A stretch of DNA of 64,000 bases from Paenibacillus psychroresistens (GTDB lineage Bacteria; Bacillota; Bacilli; Paenibacillales; NBRC-103111): NCBI RefSeq assembly GCF_009728935.1, contig NZ_CP034235.1, forward strand, positions 2,146,001-2,210,000, given 5' to 3'. The position numbers and the translations under genes are program-made. Shown here piece by piece: positions 55,262-64,000 of the stretch. Position 1 is the first letter of the stretch. Every line of letters begins with the position of its first letter. The notes beneath the pieces were generated by a model. It was not told the origin of the DNA. It searched no databases and saw only the letters and a program-made list of their open reading frames with translations.

Positions 55262-56161
55262 ATGCTGAACAGTAGAATAAAACGGCAGTTCCCATTGCAC
55301 TTGATGATTCTACCTGGATTCTTGCTCGTATTTATTTTTTCGTATATCCCCATATTGGGCAACGTCATTGCTTTTCAAAAATTTACTCCAACCGGGGGGT
55401 TTTTCAATTCCGCTTGGATTGGCTGGGGTAATTTTCATTATGTTTTTAGTTTGCCTGATTTTAATCAGGTGCTATGGAATACGGTATTTATTGCTTTAAT
55501 GAAAATCGTGGCTGGACTGGTTGTTCCGATCACTATATCTCTATTGCTGAATGAAGTAAGTAAAGTATTCATTAAACGGGGTATTCAAACCTTGATTTAT
55601 CTTCCTCACTTTTTATCCTGGATTATTCTTGGAGGGATAATGATTGATATTTTATCACCCTCTCAAGGGATCGTGAATCAGTTTCTGGGGTTATTGGGTA
55701 TCGATCCTATCTTGTTTTTGGGAAATATCAAATGGTTTCCATTTGTGCTTGTGATCTCAGATGTGTGGAAGGAATTTGGTTTTAGCACCATTGTATTTCT
55801 AGCAGCATTAACAGCGATAAATCCGTCTCTTTATGAGGCAGCCAATATAGATGGCGCTAACCGATGGAAGCAAACTTGGCATATTACCTTGCCGGGGATG
55901 CTGCCGATCATCATTTTAATGGCGACATTGAGTTTAGGGAATGTATTAAATGCCGGCTTCGATCAAGTATTTAATTTATATAGTCCTTCCGTTTATCAAA
56001 GCGGTGATATTATGGATACCTTAATTTACCGAATCGGCATGTTGGATGCCCAATACGGCGTTTCAACGGCAATTGGATTTTTCAAATCAATTATTTCTCT
56101 CCTATTTATTTCGGTTTCCTATTGGTTGGCTTATCGTTTTGCCAATTACCGTATCTTTTAA
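55262..56161 (+). CDS. Sugar ABC transporter permease (LplB type)
   Basis: This 299-residue membrane subunit starts at ATG 55262 with GAGAAGAGG upstream. FPLHLMILPGFLLVFIFSYIPI begins the first span, and six spans are seen. The EAA loop is EAANIDGANRWKQTWHI. It belongs to the operon of the 53.5-kb importer. Confidence 0.95.
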   Translation: MLNSRIKRQFPLHLMILPGFLLVFIFSYIPILGNVIAFQKFTPTGGFFNSAWIGWGNFHYVFSLPDFNQVLWNTVFIALMKIVAGLVVPITISLLLNEVSKVFIKRGIQTLIYLPHFLSWIILGGIMIDILSPSQGIVNQFLGLLGIDPILFLGNIKWFPFVLVISDVWKEFGFSTIVFLAALTAINPSLYEAANIDGANRWKQTWHITLPGMLPIIILMATLSLGNVLNAGFDQVFNLYSPSVYQSGDIMDTLIYRIGMLDAQYGVSTAIGFFKSIISLLFISVSYWLAYRFANYRIF

Positions 56162-56181
56162 CCAAAGGATTGTGATAGCTT

Positions 56182-57066
56182 ATGCATACATTGACTTGGG
56201 GTAGAAAGATATTCCATACTGCAAACTATTTATTTTTAATTGTTCTCTCCTTATTGTGTATTTTTCCGTTGGTTCATGTACTGTCCGTTTCTCTAAGCTC
56301 TAGCGGTGCGGTGACATCGGGTATGGTTAAATTTTGGCCTGTTGATTTCAATATTAAATCCTATCAATTTATCTTAAATACACCGGACTTTATTCATGCT
56401 TTAAGTATAACTGCAAAAAGAGTCATTCTGGGGACTTTAGTGAATATGGTATTGGCTGTTTTAATTGCTTATCCTTTATCCAAGGAATCCAGAGCTTTTA
56501 TGTTTCGGACCTTTTATGCATGGTATTTTGTATTTACTATTTTATTTAGTGGAGGTCTGATTCCCTGGTATATGACGATTCGCTATACTGGGCTGCTGGA
56601 TTCAGTCTGGGCACTAGTTCTTCCCGGCGCTGTGCCTGTGTTCAATGTGATTCTACTGCTTAATTTTTTTAGAGCATTGCCTAAAGAACTAGAGGAGTCA
56701 TCTTTTATAGATGGAGCTGGTTATGTAACCGTTTTATGGAAAATTTATATCCCCTTGTCTTTGCCTGCCCTCGCGACTATTTCATTATTTACCGTCGTTG
56801 GCCATTGGAATGCTTGGTTTGATGGGCTTATTCTAATGAATACACCCGAACACTATCCTTTGTCCAGCTATCTTCAATCTGTTCTCTTCAATATTAATAT
56901 GACTTTGGTAAGTAGTAGCAGCTCTCTGCAATCGCTGTCTGAAGTTTCAGATCAAACGGTCAAAGCAGCACAAATTTTCCTGGGTTCACTTCCAATTTTA
57001 ATGATATATCCTTTTTTACAAAGATTTTTTGTCAAAGGAATAGTGCTTGGTAGTGTAAAGGAATAA
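56182..57066 (+). CDS. Sugar ABC transporter permease (YtcP/LplC type)
   Basis: This 294-residue second subunit has six spans, the EAA-like loop LEESSFIDGAGYVTVLWKI and the family C-terminus FVKGIVLGSVKE. The ribosome site (AAAGGATTGTGAT) is weak, but the ATG at 56182 is the only good start. The GH78 gene follows after 14 bases. Confidence 0.95.
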   Translation: MHTLTWGRKIFHTANYLFLIVLSLLCIFPLVHVLSVSLSSSGAVTSGMVKFWPVDFNIKSYQFILNTPDFIHALSITAKRVILGTLVNMVLAVLIAYPLSKESRAFMFRTFYAWYFVFTILFSGGLIPWYMTIRYTGLLDSVWALVLPGAVPVFNVILLLNFFRALPKELEESSFIDGAGYVTVLWKIYIPLSLPALATISLFTVVGHWNAWFDGLILMNTPEHYPLSSYLQSVLFNINMTLVSSSSSLQSLSEVSDQTVKAAQIFLGSLPILMIYPFLQRFFVKGIVLGSVKE

Positions 57067-57080
57067 GGGGAGGATATTGT

Positions 57081-59798
57081 ATGGTGAGTCCAATTCAAGT
57101 CGTAGATTTAAGAGTTGAGAAGGCGGAAAATTCATTAGGATTAGAAGTCATTCAACCAGCCTTTAGCTGGAAGTTTCAAACGGATTCGGTAAGCCGTGGT
57201 TTACATCAGATAAGCTACCGAATCCTTGTCGCGGATTGTCCGGAATTGCTGGAGCAAGAAACGGCGAACATGTGGAACACGGGGCTAGTGGTGTCCGGTG
57301 AACATACGGCAGTCATTTACCAGGGTGCCCCACTTCTTGCGGGACGAAGATATTATTGGAGGGTGCAGATGGGTGACAGCACCGGTCATATTAGTGAATG
57401 GAGCAGCACCGCCTCTTGGGGCATGGGGATGCTTAATAAAACCGATTGGCATGCCGATTGGATCGGACTTACGGAATCTCTTGCAATAGCTTGGACACCG
57501 GAAGGAGGCACGCCTGGTGTGGGTCCGTTGCCGATTTTTCGTCATGAATTCATGCTGGACAGCCCAGTAGAACGTGCAACTGCCTATATATGTGGATTAG
57601 GTCAGTTCGAGCTTCGCATGAATGGGAACAATGTAAGTCAGCATGTTTTGGAGCCTGGATGGACCGATTATGATGAAACATCTCTCTATTGCACCTATGA
57701 TGTCACAGACCGGTTAACTGAAGGGCAGAATGCAATTGGTATTATGCTTGGCAATGGATTCTATAATGTAAAGGGTACACGCTATGTAAAATACCAAGGC
57801 AGCTTCGGCCTCCCGAAGGTCATTATGCAGTTGGAGATTGAGCTTGTGAACGGTCAAAAGGTTCGTGTTTCTAGCGGAAGTGATTGGCTTATCGCCCCGG
57901 GACCTATCGTGTTCTCTTGCATTTATGGCGGAGAGGATTACGATGCTAGGCTCGATTTATTTGGCTGGGATCAACCCAATTTCATCGTAACTGATTCATG
58001 GACGCCAGCGGATCTTGTTGAACCGACCAAAGGCAAGCTACGCAGCTATCCTATACCGCCTAATAAGGTAATGAAAACTTATACAGTTAAGGATATCAAG
58101 GAACCGTCTCCAGGCATATTTGTCTACGATTTGGGTGTTAATTTTTCCGGCAGACCGAGTATTCGCGTAAAGGGAGTAAGCGGCGCTACTATCAAGCTGC
58201 TGCCGGGAGAAGTGCTGGATGAGCAGGGGCATGTTTATCAGGAATGGACGGGGTCACCAAATTCTTTTTCATATACATTGAAAGGGGAAGGAGAAGAATC
58301 GTGGCATCCGAGGTTTAGCTATCATGGATTTAGATATATTCAGGTTGAAGGCGCCGTTCCGTTTCGGGAGTCTGATTCTGGTCTAACATTACCACCGGTA
58401 ATGCTGGAGCTTTTTGGTGAAATGATATATCCCGACTTGAAGGAAGCTGGAAGCTTCGAGTGCTCTAGGGCAGATTGGAACGGAATCCATGCTATTATTT
58501 TGCAGGCAGTGCTGAGCAATATCAAAAGTGTGTTAACCGACTGCCCGCATCGAGAGAAGCTGGGCTGGCTTGAGGAGCATCATCTAATGGGTCCATCCAT
58601 TTGGTACAATTACGATTTATCGGCTCTTCTTCCAAAAATGTTCATGGACATGCATGAAGCGCAGCTTGAGAATGGGCTTATACCGGATATCGCACCGGAA
58701 TATACTGTATTCTCAGATGGGTTTCGCGATTCGCCAGAATGGGGAAGCGCCTATGTCATCACGCCTTGGTTTTATTACAATTGGTATGGACAGGATCTCC
58801 GCATATTGTCAAGACATTATGACTCAATGAAGCGGTATGTAAATTATTTAGCCTCCAAAGCGCCAGATTATATAATCCGTCATGGCTTAGGCGATTGGGG
58901 AAATGTATGGCAGAATACGGATGGGAAGGATCGAACTCCTATCGGGATAACAGCCACAGCAACCTTTTATTATGATTGCATAATTTTGTCCCATATTGCC
59001 CACTTGCTTGGTAAAGAGCAGGATGTACTGGGATATAGGAAACTAGCAATAGCTGTGAAAGAGGCATTCAACCGTGAATGGTTTAATGATGAGCAGAAAA
59101 GCTATGGCTCTGGATCCCAAACATCATTTGCCATGCCGCTCTCACTTGGAGTTACGACTCTAGAAACTACTCAAGCCGCACTGGAAGGACTTATCAGTGA
59201 ACTGAAGAAGCGAGGGTACGTCATCACTAGTGGAGAAATCGGTCATCGCAATGTTCTTACAGCGCTGGCCCGGTTTAATCGATCGGATGTCATTCAGAAA
59301 ATGCTTGAGCAAACCAATAAGCCTTATTATCGCTATCAAGTTGCACATGGAGCTACAAGCCTGGCTGAATATTGGGATGGACCCACGATTGGCCATTCGC
59401 AGAATCACTTTATGATGGGACATATTGAAGAATGGTTTTACTCCGCTCTTGCTGGGATTCAAATTGATTATGACGGCACAAGAGAGCATCCGATCACAAT
59501 TAAACCATATCTCGCTCAAGGAATTGATTGGGTAAAGGCATCTCATAGTTTACCACAAGGAAGTTTAGATGTTCAATGGTGCCAGAAGCCAAATGGATGG
59601 CTGGAATTGACTGTGGATATCCCAATATCAGCTTATATTGTAATTTGCATTCCGACAACGGATGTAGGAAGTGTAACTGAGAGCGGCAGTCAGCTTGCCT
59701 TGGTATCTGGAATTAAGCTAATCAATGAGAAAGATGGATGTGTGAACGTTAGGGCAGGATCGGGCAAATATACATTCCGTTCTTATGTTCAAGGATAA
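57081..59798 (+). CDS. GH78 alpha-L-rhamnosidase
   Basis: This 905-residue cytoplasmic enzyme removes terminal alpha-L-rhamnose. It has an N-terminal fibronectin-like region (LGLEVIQPAFSWKF), rhamnosidase beta-domains (GLGQFELRMNG, EPGWTDYDE, GNGFYN) and a catalytic helical domain with DCPHREKLGWLE from residue 487 and GLIPDIAPEY. A C-terminal beta domain follows. GGGAGG lies 9 bases before ATG. It is a paralogue of the 19100-21748 enzyme with similar domain order, so two importers in this window serve rhamnose-containing substrates. A terminator-like hairpin follows. Confidence 0.95.
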   Translation: MVSPIQVVDLRVEKAENSLGLEVIQPAFSWKFQTDSVSRGLHQISYRILVADCPELLEQETANMWNTGLVVSGEHTAVIYQGAPLLAGRRYYWRVQMGDSTGHISEWSSTASWGMGMLNKTDWHADWIGLTESLAIAWTPEGGTPGVGPLPIFRHEFMLDSPVERATAYICGLGQFELRMNGNNVSQHVLEPGWTDYDETSLYCTYDVTDRLTEGQNAIGIMLGNGFYNVKGTRYVKYQGSFGLPKVIMQLEIELVNGQKVRVSSGSDWLIAPGPIVFSCIYGGEDYDARLDLFGWDQPNFIVTDSWTPADLVEPTKGKLRSYPIPPNKVMKTYTVKDIKEPSPGIFVYDLGVNFSGRPSIRVKGVSGATIKLLPGEVLDEQGHVYQEWTGSPNSFSYTLKGEGEESWHPRFSYHGFRYIQVEGAVPFRESDSGLTLPPVMLELFGEMIYPDLKEAGSFECSRADWNGIHAIILQAVLSNIKSVLTDCPHREKLGWLEEHHLMGPSIWYNYDLSALLPKMFMDMHEAQLENGLIPDIAPEYTVFSDGFRDSPEWGSAYVITPWFYYNWYGQDLRILSRHYDSMKRYVNYLASKAPDYIIRHGLGDWGNVWQNTDGKDRTPIGITATATFYYDCIILSHIAHLLGKEQDVLGYRKLAIAVKEAFNREWFNDEQKSYGSGSQTSFAMPLSLGVTTLETTQAALEGLISELKKRGYVITSGEIGHRNVLTALARFNRSDVIQKMLEQTNKPYYRYQVAHGATSLAEYWDGPTIGHSQNHFMMGHIEEWFYSALAGIQIDYDGTREHPITIKPYLAQGIDWVKASHSLPQGSLDVQWCQKPNGWLELTVDIPISAYIVICIPTTDVGSVTESGSQLALVSGIKLINEKDGCVNVRAGSGKYTFRSYVQG

Positions 59799-59892
59799 AG
59801 CGAGATTTTGCAGATTGTTGAAGAAGCCTAATTCTTATTCGTCATGTTTAGTGAAAAATGAAGATGGAGTAGGTTAGGTACCAAAAATATAA

Positions 59893-59948
59893 AAGATCGC
59901 ATTCCAAACCATCTTGGCCAAATGGTGCGATCTTCTTCATATTTTGGC
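59893..59948 (+). terminator. Interrupted hairpin after the rhamnosidase gene
   Basis: AAGATCGCA pairs with TGCGATCTT, with an inner ACCAT/ATGGT stem, followed by CTTCATATTTT. It is a plausible terminator of the 53.5-59.8 kb operon. Confidence 0.7.
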
Positions 59949-59960
59949 ATTCAGCTGTGA

Positions 59961-60251
59961 GCATTTGCTATATTCTATGCAGTAGCCTATTGGAACACAT
60001 TCTTTACGGCTGTGCTTTATATCAATGATACTGCAAAGTGGCCCTTGCAAATATTCTTGCAAAATTTGTTGAGCGACTCTTCAACAGCGCTTGGTGTAGA
60101 TTCATTTGTTGATCTTAATATGCGGAACATACCGCCTGAAACGAAGAAAATGGCCTCAATAATCTTATCAACAATCCTGATTCTCATGGTTTATCCGTTC
60201 CTTCAAAAGTACTTTGCCAAAGGTACTATGGTAGGTTCTGTGAAGGAATGA
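59961..60251 (+). pseudogene. Sugar permease (YtcP/LplC type), C-terminal remnant
   Basis: From base 59961 (just after a stop codon) the frame reads AFAIFYAVAYWNTFFTAVLY, then the conserved ending MVYPFLQKYFAKGTMVGSVKE at about codon 97. The same ending occurs in the intact permeases here, so this is the last third of such a gene. No start, EAA loop or partner permease is present. It begins immediately after the terminator hairpin, marking a deletion junction between a lost importer operon and the GH78 operon. Confidence 0.85.
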
Positions 60252-60288
60252 TAATATAATTAAATCGAAACAGGGAGGAAAAAAATAC

Positions 60289-61140
60289 CTAGTAAAAAGA
60301 AATGGCTGCTTCCGCTGTATTAATTTCTTTATAGGTAGTTGGAGAGAAGCCTGTTTGAGCCTTGAAAAGCTTGGATAAATAAAAGATATCAGAGACTCCG
60401 ACCTTAACACCAATTTCGGATAAGGAGAGGTTTGTAGAATTGAGGAGCCGTTTAGCCTCCTCAATTCTTTTTTTATTAATATATTGAATGGGGGTTGTCC
60501 CCATATTCTTTTTGAAGAGCCGTATAAAATAATTAGGGTGTAGATATGAAATAGCTGCAAGCTTATTAATCGTTAGGTTATGGTGGAAATTTCTATTGAT
60601 ATAATTCAGTGTTGTATTAAGAATTCCAATTGTCTCGGAATTAGGACTGTTGAAGGTTGCTAAAACGGAATGCTCTAAATAATAAGATATTAATCTCAAG
60701 AGAGCAGATTTTAGCAGTAACGAAGCAGAGAGAGCTGAGCTTGATTGGTGAAGGAGCAGCTCGCGAAAGATACTCTCTAAAAGTACAAAGTCTGTAGTCT
60801 CCATTAAATAAGGCATTTGAATTAAATCAAAAAGATTCAAATTGCCAATTTTAGCCGTGAAATGGCACCAATACTTAGTATAGACGTCATCATTGATTAA
60901 GGAATAGGATTGCTCAATTCCCTCAGGCATCAAAATCATTTGCTTTGACTTGGGATAGAACTCAGAATCACCAATTTTGATCCAGCCATCTCCATCACAA
61001 ATCAAATAGAACTTATTATAATTCGGGATATAATCGATTTCTCTCCAGTCCATCAACACTCTATTGTAACCAATAGCATTAACGTCAACTTGAAGGTTGG
61101 ATAGATAGCTTTTGATTAAATGCTGCTTAGCAATATCCAT
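60289..61140 (-). CDS. AraC-family regulator with N-terminal cupin sensor
   Basis: This 283-residue soluble one-component regulator has an N-terminal cupin-like domain (YLICDGDGWIKIGDSEFYP, KQMILMPEGIEQSYSL). Its C-terminal double helix-turn-helix (LTINKLAAISYLHPNYFIRLFK, LSEIGVKVGVSDIFYLSKLFK) lies in about residues 180-275. AAGGTG lies about 10 bases before ATG. It is divergent from the GH29 fucosidase, which it probably regulates. Confidence 0.93.
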   Translation of the reverse strand: MDIAKQHLIKSYLSNLQVDVNAIGYNRVLMDWREIDYIPNYNKFYLICDGDGWIKIGDSEFYPKSKQMILMPEGIEQSYSLINDDVYTKYWCHFTAKIGNLNLFDLIQMPYLMETTDFVLLESIFRELLLHQSSSALSASLLLKSALLRLISYYLEHSVLATFNSPNSETIGILNTTLNYINRNFHHNLTINKLAAISYLHPNYFIRLFKKNMGTTPIQYINKKRIEEAKRLLNSTNLSLSEIGVKVGVSDIFYLSKLFKAQTGFSPTTYKEINTAEAAISFY

Positions 61141-61251
61141 TTTTCAACACCTTAATAAGAAGTTTATTTTATACAAAACAAGGTTAGCATTGTATATTCA
61201 AATGATAACATAGAAGTGCTACGATTATCATGCTTCATTTGAGGAGATCAT

Positions 61252-61338
61252 ATGAGCGCATATAATGGAAGAGGTGAATTGGGATGGCATATACCCACAT
61301 TACTAAAGGTCCGTTTAAACCCTCGTTTGAATCATTAA
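61252..61338 (+). CDS. Possible upstream mini-ORF overlapping the fucosidase start
   Basis: ATG at 61252 is preceded by GAGGAGA at ideal spacing. It encodes 28 residues (MSAYNGRGELGWHIPTLL, then KVRLNPRLNH) and ends inside the GH29 gene in another frame. Its ribosome site is better spaced than that of the fucosidase, so it might act as a leader peptide coupling translation. It may equally be chance, as the peptide has no recognised motif. Confidence 0.25.
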   Translation: MSAYNGRGELGWHIPTLLKVRLNPRLNH

Positions 61339-62762
61339 ATCAGTTTGAATGTCCAGAATGGTTTCGAAATGCAAAGCTTGGAATCTGGTCGCATTGGGGT
61401 CCCCAATCGGTACCTATGTATGGAGATTGGTACGCTCGTGGAATGTATCTGGAAGGAACGGAATTCTACCGCTATCATACACGTTATTATGGGCATCCGT
61501 CTCACTTTGGCTTCAAAGATATTGTACAGTTGTGGAAGGCGGAGCACTTCGATCCGGAAAGCTTGATGGATTTATACGTTAAAGCAGGTGCCAAGTATTT
61601 CGTCGCTCAAGCCATGCATCACGATAACTTTTTTAATTATGATTCAAAGATTCATAAATGGAATTCGGTTAATATAGGACCTCAGAAAGATATTGTAGGT
61701 CTTTGGAAGGCAGCGGCTGTCAAACGAGGCTTGCCTTTTGGCATTACAGAGCATTTAGGGGCAACGTTTAGCTGGCTGAGCGTGGCTAAGGGTAAGGATA
61801 AAGCGGGCCCATTTGCCGGACTGCCCTATGATGGAAACGACCCTACTTTTGAGGATTTCTATCTCCCTAATCACGAGCATTATGATTCTACAAGGAGAAT
61901 GTACGATTTAGAACCATGGTACAGTACTAACCCATTATGGCATCAGAAGTGGTTTGATGTGGTAAAGGAGATTATTGATCTCTATCAGCCTGATCTTTTG
62001 TATTCCGATGGTCCATTGCCTTTTGGCACCGATAAAAGCGTACATGGTGATGGTTCCTATGAGGCGGGACTTAATGCAGTAGCCCATCTTTATAATACGA
62101 GCGCAGTTAATCACGGAGGGGTCAATCAAGCGGTTTATAACCAGAAGGATAGGCGCCAGGAGATTTTCTCAATTGGCGTATTGGATATTGAGCGCAGTCA
62201 AGAAGCGAGTATTAAACCACAGGTTTGGCAGACGGATACTTGTGTTGGTCACTGGTTTTATGATGTACGCAGCGAGTATAAGAAACCAGGCCACGTTATT
62301 GAAATACTGGTTGACATTATATCGAAAAACGGCAACCTTTTATTGAATCTTCCTCAAAAGCCAGATGGTACACTAGATGATGAATGTACTTTTATTCTAA
62401 CGGAAATGGCCAAATGGAATAAAGTTTGTGGAGAAGGAGTTTATGGCACACGTCCCTTCCGTATTGCTGTTGAGGGTCCTGCTAGTGTTGTCATTGATGG
62501 GTTTAAAGAGGAAGCCGTGTATTGGACGTATGCAGATTTTCGCTTCACCCAAAAAGGAAATATTTTATATGCTTTTCAAATGCGTTGGCCAGATAACAAC
62601 AGAGCTGTTATTCATTCTCTTACAACTGCTGAGAAAGTAAAATCCGTACGGCTTTTGGGTTTTGGCGAAGTTCAGTTCGAACAGCCATATGGAACACTCG
62701 TGGTAAGTCTGCCTGATCATCAGCCTACAAAGTATGTGAATTGCTTAGCTATTGAACTTTAA
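61284..62762 (+). CDS. GH29 alpha-L-fucosidase
   Basis: This 492-residue cytoplasmic retaining hydrolase releases alpha-linked L-fucose. The N-terminal family signature is ECPEWFRNAKLGIWSHWG followed by GDWYARGMY. The nucleophile is expected at D242 in LLYSDG. NGNLLLNLPQKPDG is the conserved motif at the end of the barrel. A C-terminal beta domain follows. There is no signal peptide. GAAGAGGTGA lies about 10 bases before ATG. The GH43 gene starts 39 bases after its stop without a terminator, so both form one operon divergent from the AraC regulator. Confidence 0.93.
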   Translation: MAYTHITKGPFKPSFESLNQFECPEWFRNAKLGIWSHWGPQSVPMYGDWYARGMYLEGTEFYRYHTRYYGHPSHFGFKDIVQLWKAEHFDPESLMDLYVKAGAKYFVAQAMHHDNFFNYDSKIHKWNSVNIGPQKDIVGLWKAAAVKRGLPFGITEHLGATFSWLSVAKGKDKAGPFAGLPYDGNDPTFEDFYLPNHEHYDSTRRMYDLEPWYSTNPLWHQKWFDVVKEIIDLYQPDLLYSDGPLPFGTDKSVHGDGSYEAGLNAVAHLYNTSAVNHGGVNQAVYNQKDRRQEIFSIGVLDIERSQEASIKPQVWQTDTCVGHWFYDVRSEYKKPGHVIEILVDIISKNGNLLLNLPQKPDGTLDDECTFILTEMAKWNKVCGEGVYGTRPFRIAVEGPASVVIDGFKEEAVYWTYADFRFTQKGNILYAFQMRWPDNNRAVIHSLTTAEKVKSVRLLGFGEVQFEQPYGTLVVSLPDHQPTKYVNCLAIEL

Positions 62763-62801
62763 TAAATAAGCGAATTATCAACATTTAATGGGGGAAGCAG
62801 C

Positions 62802-64000
62802 ATGCATAATGCAATGGAACTATCAAAATCCGGTTTATGGGGAGATCAAGGAGATGGCACCTATATCAATCCTATTCTGCCAGGAGATTATAGCGATCCT
62901 GATGTTATTGGAGTTGGCAGTGATTATTACTGCATTTCCTCTACCTTTCATTTATCTCCAGGAATGATTGTTATGCATTCCAAAGATCTTGTGAATTGGA
63001 GCAGTATCGGGCATGTCGTGGATGACATAACTCAGATTAGCCCGAAGCTGAATTATGATAAAATGAACCACCACGGCAGAGGAATTTGGGCGGGGGCAAT
63101 TCGTTTCCACAATGGCAAGTTTTGGGTGTATTTCTGTACACCTGATGAGGGTTTTTTTATGAGTACGGCAACAAACCCTGAGGGGCCATGGGAACCATTG
63201 CAGCACATATGGGATGTAGCTGGTTGGGATGATTGCTGCCCATTCTGGGATGACGATGGACAAGGCTACTTAGCTACCACTCATTTTGCAGATAACTATC
63301 AGATGCATCTGATTAAGATGAGTAACGATGGCAAACAACTATTAATGGAGAGCGATGTTATTTTTCATCAATATAAAGGCAGTGAAGCAAGCAAGCTTTA
63401 TAAAATAAACGAGCTTTATTATTTTTTCCATAGTGAGATTAGGGTTGAATCAGGTAATGAGGTGAGAGTTGTTATGATGCTGCGAGCTTCCAGCCTATAT
63501 GGCCCCTATGAAGAAAAGGAAATTCTGCATACGCATGGTGAGGAATTGGATCGGGAGCCTAATCAAGGGGGATTAGTGCAAGCTCCAACGGGTGAATGGT
63601 TGTTTATTACCCACCATGGATCATGTGGATATTTGGAAGGAAGAACTTTGAGTTTATTGCCTGTAACTTGGATGGATGGTTGGCCTATTATTGGAGAAGA
63701 CATTGATGGTGACGGCATTGGCGAAATGGTTTGGGGAGGGAAAAAACCGATAGCAGGCTACCCGATTGTACTTCCTAATCAAAGCGACGATTTTAAACAT
63801 CCCAAGCTCAAGCATCATTGGGAGTGGAGTCATCAGCCAAGATCAGACAAATGGTCGTTAACGGAAAGACCAGGATTTTTAAGGCTGCATGCTTGTATTC
63901 CTCTGGAGATTGGGAATTTTTTTACGGTTTGTAATGTGCTGACTCAAAGAGCAATGAAAACCGCTAAAAGCGAAGTCATTGTCAAAATAGATCTAACCGG
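62802..64000 (+). CDS. GH43 family glycosidase (arabinofuranosidase/xylosidase type), 3' end outside window
   Basis: From ATG 62802 (GGGGGAAG upstream) the frame stays open to the end of the window, about 399 codons. The five-bladed propeller carries the family's acid residues: base D32 in YSDPDV, D144 in WDDCCPF, and acid E195 in GSEASKLYK. AGYPIVLP and the following LKHHWEWSHQP mark the start of the C-terminal beta-sandwich found in two-domain members. There is no signal peptide. A DIDGDGIGE segment near residue 300 resembles a calcium loop. It likely trims arabinose or xylose from the same imported glycan as the fucosidase. Confidence 0.88.
   Translation, partial: MHNAMELSKSGLWGDQGDGTYINPILPGDYSDPDVIGVGSDYYCISSTFHLSPGMIVMHSKDLVNWSSIGHVVDDITQISPKLNYDKMNHHGRGIWAGAIRFHNGKFWVYFCTPDEGFFMSTATNPEGPWEPLQHIWDVAGWDDCCPFWDDDGQGYLATTHFADNYQMHLIKMSNDGKQLLMESDVIFHQYKGSEASKLYKINELYYFFHSEIRVESGNEVRVVMMLRASSLYGPYEEKEILHTHGEELDREPNQGGLVQAPTGEWLFITHHGSCGYLEGRTLSLLPVTWMDGWPIIGEDIDGDGIGEMVWGGKKPIAGYPIVLPNQSDDFKHPKLKHHWEWSHQPRSDKWSLTERPGFLRLHACIPLEIGNFFTVCNVLTQRAMKTAKSEVIVKIDLT

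Noticed and set aside
37933..61191. GTTAGCATT seen near both soluble AraC genes (37933 and 61183)
   Set aside because: Only nine bases are shared, in different gene orientations; this may be chance in AT-rich DNA.
1..64000. CRISPR arrays, tRNA or rRNA genes, phage modules
   Set aside because: I saw no regularly spaced repeats, no tRNA cloverleaf or rRNA sequence and no phage structural genes anywhere in the window.

Overview
The window looks like the chromosome of a Paenibacillus-type Bacillota soil or plant-associated bacterium. The evidence is moderate-to-low GC, strong GGAGG ribosome sites, occasional TTG/GTG starts, and a dense set of LplB/YtcP-type sugar permeases, lipoprotein solute-binding proteins, YesM-type histidine kinases and YesN-type AraC response regulators. 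It reads as a large Gram-positive polysaccharide-utilisation region. There are four complete carbohydrate importers (13.2-16.9, 26.4-29.8, 40.8-44.4 and 53.5-57.1 kb) plus the end of a fifth (0-1.65 kb). None has its own ATPase gene, so they presumably share an MsmX-like ATPase encoded elsewhere.

Layout. 0-4.4 kb: two permeases and a GH38 alpha-mannosidase, closed by a terminator. 4.5-7.7 kb: a graveyard of mobile DNA made of a 5' group II intron fragment with a truncated reverse transcriptase, a membrane-protein fragment, a decayed IS1182-like transposase and a TnsD-like fragment. 8.0-13.0 kb (minus): histidine kinase, response regulator and a GH93-type exo-arabinanase. Divergent from this, 13.2-23.8 kb (plus): permeases, binding protein, GH101-like protein, GH78 rhamnosidase and a GHL6-type protein. 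23.8-26.1 kb (minus): a one-piece membrane AraC sensor-regulator. 26.4-31.25 kb (plus): importer and GH4 glycosidase. 31.2-37.8 kb (minus): a broken GntR/LacI regulator, a secreted GH93-like protein with a ricin-type lectin domain, and a GH106 rhamnosidase. 38.0-47.9 kb: AraC regulator, response regulator, importer, and two convergent paralogous kinases, one of which has lost its phospho-accepting histidine. 48.1-49.7 kb: debris of an MFS transporter joined to the C-terminal part of a GH59 enzyme. 50.0-59.8 kb: kinase, response regulator, importer, GH78 rhamnosidase. 59.96-64 kb: a permease remnant, AraC regulator, GH29 fucosidase and the start of a GH43 enzyme.

How the genes work together. 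Most glycosidases lack a signal peptide, so the likely logic is import of rhamnose-, arabinose-, galacturonate-, fucose- or mannose-containing oligosaccharides (pectin rhamnogalacturonan I, arabinan or gum-like glycans) followed by cytoplasmic trimming. The secreted GH93-like protein is the only clearly extracellular enzyme. Each importer sits beside a two-component system or a membrane AraC regulator that probably senses the sugar outside the cell. The most notable non-standard signals are the histidine-less YesM paralogue, an approximately 69-bp control element found twice about 10 kb apart, and several precisely datable gene-decay events (a 16-bp tandem duplication, nonsense codons, and fused remnants).
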